Origin: Pseudomonadota bacterium
Lineage (GTDB): Bacteria > Pseudomonadota > Alphaproteobacteria > Rhizobiales > Beijerinckiaceae
Length of the DNA stretch: 25,146 nucleotides
Assembly: GCA_028876585.1 (NCBI GenBank)
Contig: JAGWRL010000031.1
Span: 1-25,146, forward strand
Direction: 5' to 3'
Shown: piece after piece, positions 22,602 through 25,146 of the stretch
Layout: the number at the start of each line of letters is the position of its first letter
How positions within the stretch are numbered: position 1 is the first letter of the stretch
The notes under the pieces: generated by a model
The model's database searches: none
What the model was told of the DNA's origin: nothing
Seen by the model: the letters and a program-made list of their open reading frames with translations, nothing else
Program-made: the position numbers and the translations under genes

Positions 22602-23522
22602 TCAGACGGGGTCCCATGCGAAGACGTCCGCCGAGCGATGCAGCGGAAAGAAATCGTTCGCGAACATCGGAAACACGCGCTCCGCCACCGTCTCCGGCGT
22701 CCAACCGTTGGAGGCGTGCGCCGAGCGGATCGGGCGCGGCTGCGAGAACAGGAAAATTTCGTTGTTGCGCACGCCAAATATCTGACCCGTGACGCTCTGT
22801 CCGGCGTCGGACAGCAGCGCGACGACGAATGGCGCGATCTTTTCTGGCACGAGCTTCTTCAGGCCCTCGACGCGCTTCAGTTGCTCCGGCGTGTTGGTCG
22901 GGATCGAGTCGATCATGCGCGTCCAGGCGAACGGCGCGACGGCGTTGGAGCGCACGTTGAAGCGCTGCATGTCGAGCGCGATCGACTTCGACAGGCCGAC
23001 GATGCCGAGCTTGGCGGCGGAATAGTTCGCCTGCCCGAAATTGCCGATCAGGCCGGAGGTGCTCGTCATGTGCACGAAGGCGCCGCTTTCCTGCTTGCGG
23101 AAATGCTCGGCGGCGGCGCGGCTGACGAAGAAGCTGCCGTTCAGATGCACGTTGATCACGCTGCTCCAGTCATCCTCCGTCATCTTGTGGAAGATCACGT
23201 CGCGCAGGATGCCGGCATTGTTGACCACGATGTCGATGCGCCCGAACGCGTCCAGCGCCGCCTGGACGATCTGGCGCGCATTGCCCCAGGAGGAGACGCT
23301 GTCGGTGTTGATCACCGCCTCTCCGCCGCGCTGCTCGATGATCGCCTTGGTCTGCTGGGCGGGGGTGGCAGAGCCGCCATCGCCGGTGACCGAAACGCCG
23401 ATATCGTTGATCACCACCCGCGCCCCGGCCAGCGCCATCATCAGTGCGATTTCGCGGCCGATGCCGCCGCCGGCGCCCGTCACCACGGCGACTTTGCCTG
23501 CGAGCATGGGGGTAGGGGACAT
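22602..23522 (-). CDS. Short-chain dehydrogenase/reductase, MFE-2 (R)-hydroxyacyl-CoA dehydrogenase-like
   Basis: A 306-residue NAD(P)-dependent SDR. TGAGGGIG (15-22) binds the cofactor, NNAG is at 101-104, and the catalytic residues are Ser154, Tyr167 and Lys171 in YSAAK. The segment VVINDIGVSVTGDG followed by AVINTDSVSSWGNA matches the dehydrogenase domain of multifunctional enzyme 2 / 17-beta-HSD4. It should oxidise the (R)-3-hydroxyacyl-CoA made by the adjacent MaoC protein. About 50 C-terminal residues beyond the core, ending ADVFAWDPV, are an extension also seen in this subgroup. GGAGGAG six bases before ATG fixes the start; the longer open frame upstream is not supported. First gene of the unit SDR-MaoC-NMO, divergent from the SUF regulator. 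Confidence 0.9.
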   Translation of the reverse strand: MSPTPMLAGKVAVVTGAGGGIGREIALMMALAGARVVINDIGVSVTGDGGSATPAQQTKAIIEQRGGEAVINTDSVSSWGNARQIVQAALDAFGRIDIVVNNAGILRDVIFHKMTEDDWSSVINVHLNGSFFVSRAAAEHFRKQESGAFVHMTSTSGLIGNFGQANYSAAKLGIVGLSKSIALDMQRFNVRSNAVAPFAWTRMIDSIPTNTPEQLKRVEGLKKLVPEKIAPFVVALLSDAGQSVTGQIFGVRNNEIFLFSQPRPIRSAHASNGWTPETVAERVFPMFANDFFPLHRSADVFAWDPV

Positions 23523-23691
23523 TGGCGGCTCCTCCGGCTGGTTTTCGGCTGGCCGGAGGTTAGGCGGCGCCGGCCGGGTTGGAAACCCCGCCCAAGGGGC
23601 TGAAATGCGCCGATCCGGGCTTGACCTCGGCATGGGGATGGGCCATGTCCCCTCAATCCGGACCGTTGCAGTCCGCTTAGGGTTCAACGCC

Positions 23692-24195
23692 ATGTTGCGG
23701 CTATCGAAATTGACCGATTATGCGGTCGTGGTGCTGATCCGCCTCGAGGAGGGGCAGCGCGGCGGCGGGGACGGGATGCAGACCTCCCCGGGCATCGCCC
23801 AAGCGACCGGCGTGCCCGAGCCGACCGTGGCCAAGGTGCTGAAGGCGCTGACCACCGCCAGCATGGTCGCCTCGCTGCGCGGCGCGCGCGGCGGGTATCG
23901 GCTGCTCAAGCCGCTCGCCGGCATTTCGGTGGCGGACGTCATCGCCGCCATTGACGGGCCGATCGCGCTGACTGCGTGCGTCGACGGCAACATGGGAAGC
24001 TGCGACGTGCAGGGCATGTGCGCCGTGAAGGGCCGCTGGGACCTGGTGAACAGCGCCATGCTGACCGCCCTGTCATCCATCACTCTGGCGGATATGCGGG
24101 CGGCCTCGGTGCCGCCGGCATTCCGGATCGCCGACCGCGCGGCCGGATCACGTCCCGTCGAATCACTGCCCCCCGAAGCACTGCCCGCCGAATAG
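23692..24195 (+). CDS. Rrf2-family regulator of the SUF iron-sulfur operon
   Basis: A 167-residue winged-helix transcription factor of the Rrf2 family, in the subgroup that sits at the head of suf operons. It begins [18 protein letters not shown], has the recognition helix [13 protein letters not shown], the wing [13 protein letters not shown] and three cysteines (Cys96, Cys104, Cys110) that would ligate an iron-sulfur cluster. By analogy with IscR and SufR it should sense cluster status and control its own operon. About 35 Pro/Ala-rich residues at the C-terminus lie outside the domain. The longer frame upstream, antisense to the SDR gene, is not coding. sufB begins 10 bases after its stop. 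The promoter must lie in 23523-23691; TTGACC at 23621 is a possible -35 but no good -10 follows it. Confidence 0.9.
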   Translation: MLRLSKLTDYAVVVLIRLEEGQRGGGDGMQTSPGIAQATGVPEPTVAKVLKALTTASMVASLRGARGGYRLLKPLAGISVADVIAAIDGPIALTACVDGNMGSCDVQGMCAVKGRWDLVNSAMLTALSSITLADMRAASVPPAFRIADRAAGSRPVESLPPEALPAE

Positions 24196-24205
24196 GAACG
24201 CCGCG

Positions 24206-25146
24206 ATGCCCGCTGTCGCCGAGACGCTCGACACCCTGCAAGCCGTCGCCGAAGGCGGCTACAAATGGGGTTTTTCGACCGATATCGAAATGGATATCGC
24301 GCCGAAGGGGCTGAGCGAGGAGACCATCCGCCTGATCTCGGCGCGCAAGGACGAGCCGGGCTGGCTGCTCGAATGGCGCCTCAAGGCCTTTGCTGCCTGG
24401 CAGAAGATGGAGGAGCCCGACTGGGCGGCGGTGAAGCATCCGCCGATCGACTACCAGGATCTGCATTATTACGCGGCACCGAGGAAGAAGCCGGGGCCGA
24501 GGAGCCTCGACGAGGTCGATCCCGAATTGCTGCGCACCTATGAGAAGCTCGGCATCCCGCTGCGCGAGCGCGCCATTCTCGCCGGCGTCGAGGGCGAGGC
24601 GGGCGAGGAGGCGCGGGTGCCGATGGCTGTCGATGCGGTGTTCGACAGCGTCTCGGTGGCGACCACCTTCCGGGCCACGCTGGCCAAGGCCGGCGTGATC
24701 TTCTGCCCGATCAGCGAGGCTGTGCGCGAGCATCCCGAGCTGGTGCGCGCCTATCTCGGCAGCGTGGTGCCGGCGGGCGACAACTTCTTCGCCGCCCTGA
24801 ACTCCGCCGTGTTCACCGATGGCAGCTTCGTCTTCATCCCCAAGGGCGTGCGCTGCCCGATGGAGCTTTCGACCTATTTCCGCATCAACGCCCGCAACAC
24901 CGGCCAGTTCGAGCGCACGCTGATCATCGCAGAGGCGGGCAGCCACGTCTCCTACCTGGAAGGCTGCACGGCGCCCCAGCGCGACGAGAACCAGCTCCAT
25001 GCCGCCGTGGTCGAGCTGGTCGCCCTGGACGACGCCCAGATAAAATATTCCACCGTGCAGAACTGGTATCCCGGCGACGCGGAGGGCCGCGGCGGCATCT
25101 ATAATTTCGTCACCAAGCGCGGCGCCTGCCGCGGCGCGCGGTCGAA
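24206..25146 (+). CDS. sufB: Fe-S cluster assembly protein SufB (3' end outside window)
   Basis: Translation from ATG at 24206 stays open to the window end, giving about 313 residues of SufB, the core scaffold subunit of the SufBCD complex that assembles iron-sulfur clusters. Family text includes [47 protein letters not shown]-like [16 protein letters not shown], the [13 protein letters not shown] segment, [34 protein letters not shown] and [20 protein letters not shown], then [13 protein letters not shown]. The catalytic C-terminal cysteine region is not reached. Close spacing behind the Rrf2 gene shows an operon that should continue with sufC, sufD and sufS. Confidence 0.96.
   Translation, partial: MPAVAETLDTLQAVAEGGYKWGFSTDIEMDIAPKGLSEETIRLISARKDEPGWLLEWRLKAFAAWQKMEEPDWAAVKHPPIDYQDLHYYAAPRKKPGPRSLDEVDPELLRTYEKLGIPLRERAILAGVEGEAGEEARVPMAVDAVFDSVSVATTFRATLAKAGVIFCPISEAVREHPELVRAYLGSVVPAGDNFFAALNSAVFTDGSFVFIPKGVRCPMELSTYFRINARNTGQFERTLIIAEAGSHVSYLEGCTAPQRDENQLHAAVVELVALDDAQIKYSTVQNWYPGDAEGRGGIYNFVTKRGACRGARS

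Noticed and set aside
23621..23649. Sigma-70 promoter for the SUF regulator based on TTGACC
   Set aside because: No acceptable -10 lies at 16-18 bases distance (CATGTC at 17), so it is not listed as a feature.
22602..23693. SDR gene starting about 57 codons further upstream
   Set aside because: The extra segment lacks SDR similarity, reaches the SUF regulator start, and a strong ribosome binding site sits before the ATG at 23522.

Overview
The window is GC-rich, densely packed chromosomal DNA of an alphaproteobacterium, most likely Hyphomicrobiales (Rhizobiales). This rests on protein style, GCGC-rich codon use, REP-like palindromes of the kind common in that order, and a SUF locus led by an Rrf2 regulator. 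No phage, transposase, integrase or CRISPR array was seen.

Layout. 1-5439 is mostly housekeeping: the 3' end of rpsD with its terminator, dnaN on the minus strand, a class A penicillin-binding protein, a DHFR/RibD-like reductase, a paired REP-like repeat and an exported fasciclin protein. 5578-10408 holds a membrane-anchored penicillin-acylase-family hydrolase, a PPOX-fold flavoprotein, an exported protein of unknown function and an EamA transporter. 10405-14305 is a minus-strand operon of an acyl-CoA synthetase, a LivG-type ATPase and a LivH-type permease. A 196-bp REP-bearing segment, bounded by a 19-bp direct repeat, separates livG from livH. tRNA-Pro(CGG) and tRNA-Gly(TCC) follow at 14454-14815.

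15078-23522 is an acyl-CoA catabolic island in three transcription units. The first is a minus-strand pair (crotonase, acyl-CoA dehydrogenase). Divergent from it are four plus-strand genes: an ACAD10/LvaA-like kinase, a small partner-like protein, a lipocalin-like unknown and a second crotonase. Convergent on those is a minus-strand SDR-MaoC-nitronate monooxygenase unit. Together they look like a beta-oxidation route with a CoA-ester kinase step, in which a hydroxyacyl-CoA would be phosphorylated so that its hydroxyl can be removed. The substrate is unknown, and this is the most interesting part of the window. 23692-25146 begins the SUF iron-sulfur operon (Rrf2 regulator, then sufB running off the edge).

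All identifications come from reading motifs by eye. No database search was run, and family names for the less familiar proteins are provisional.
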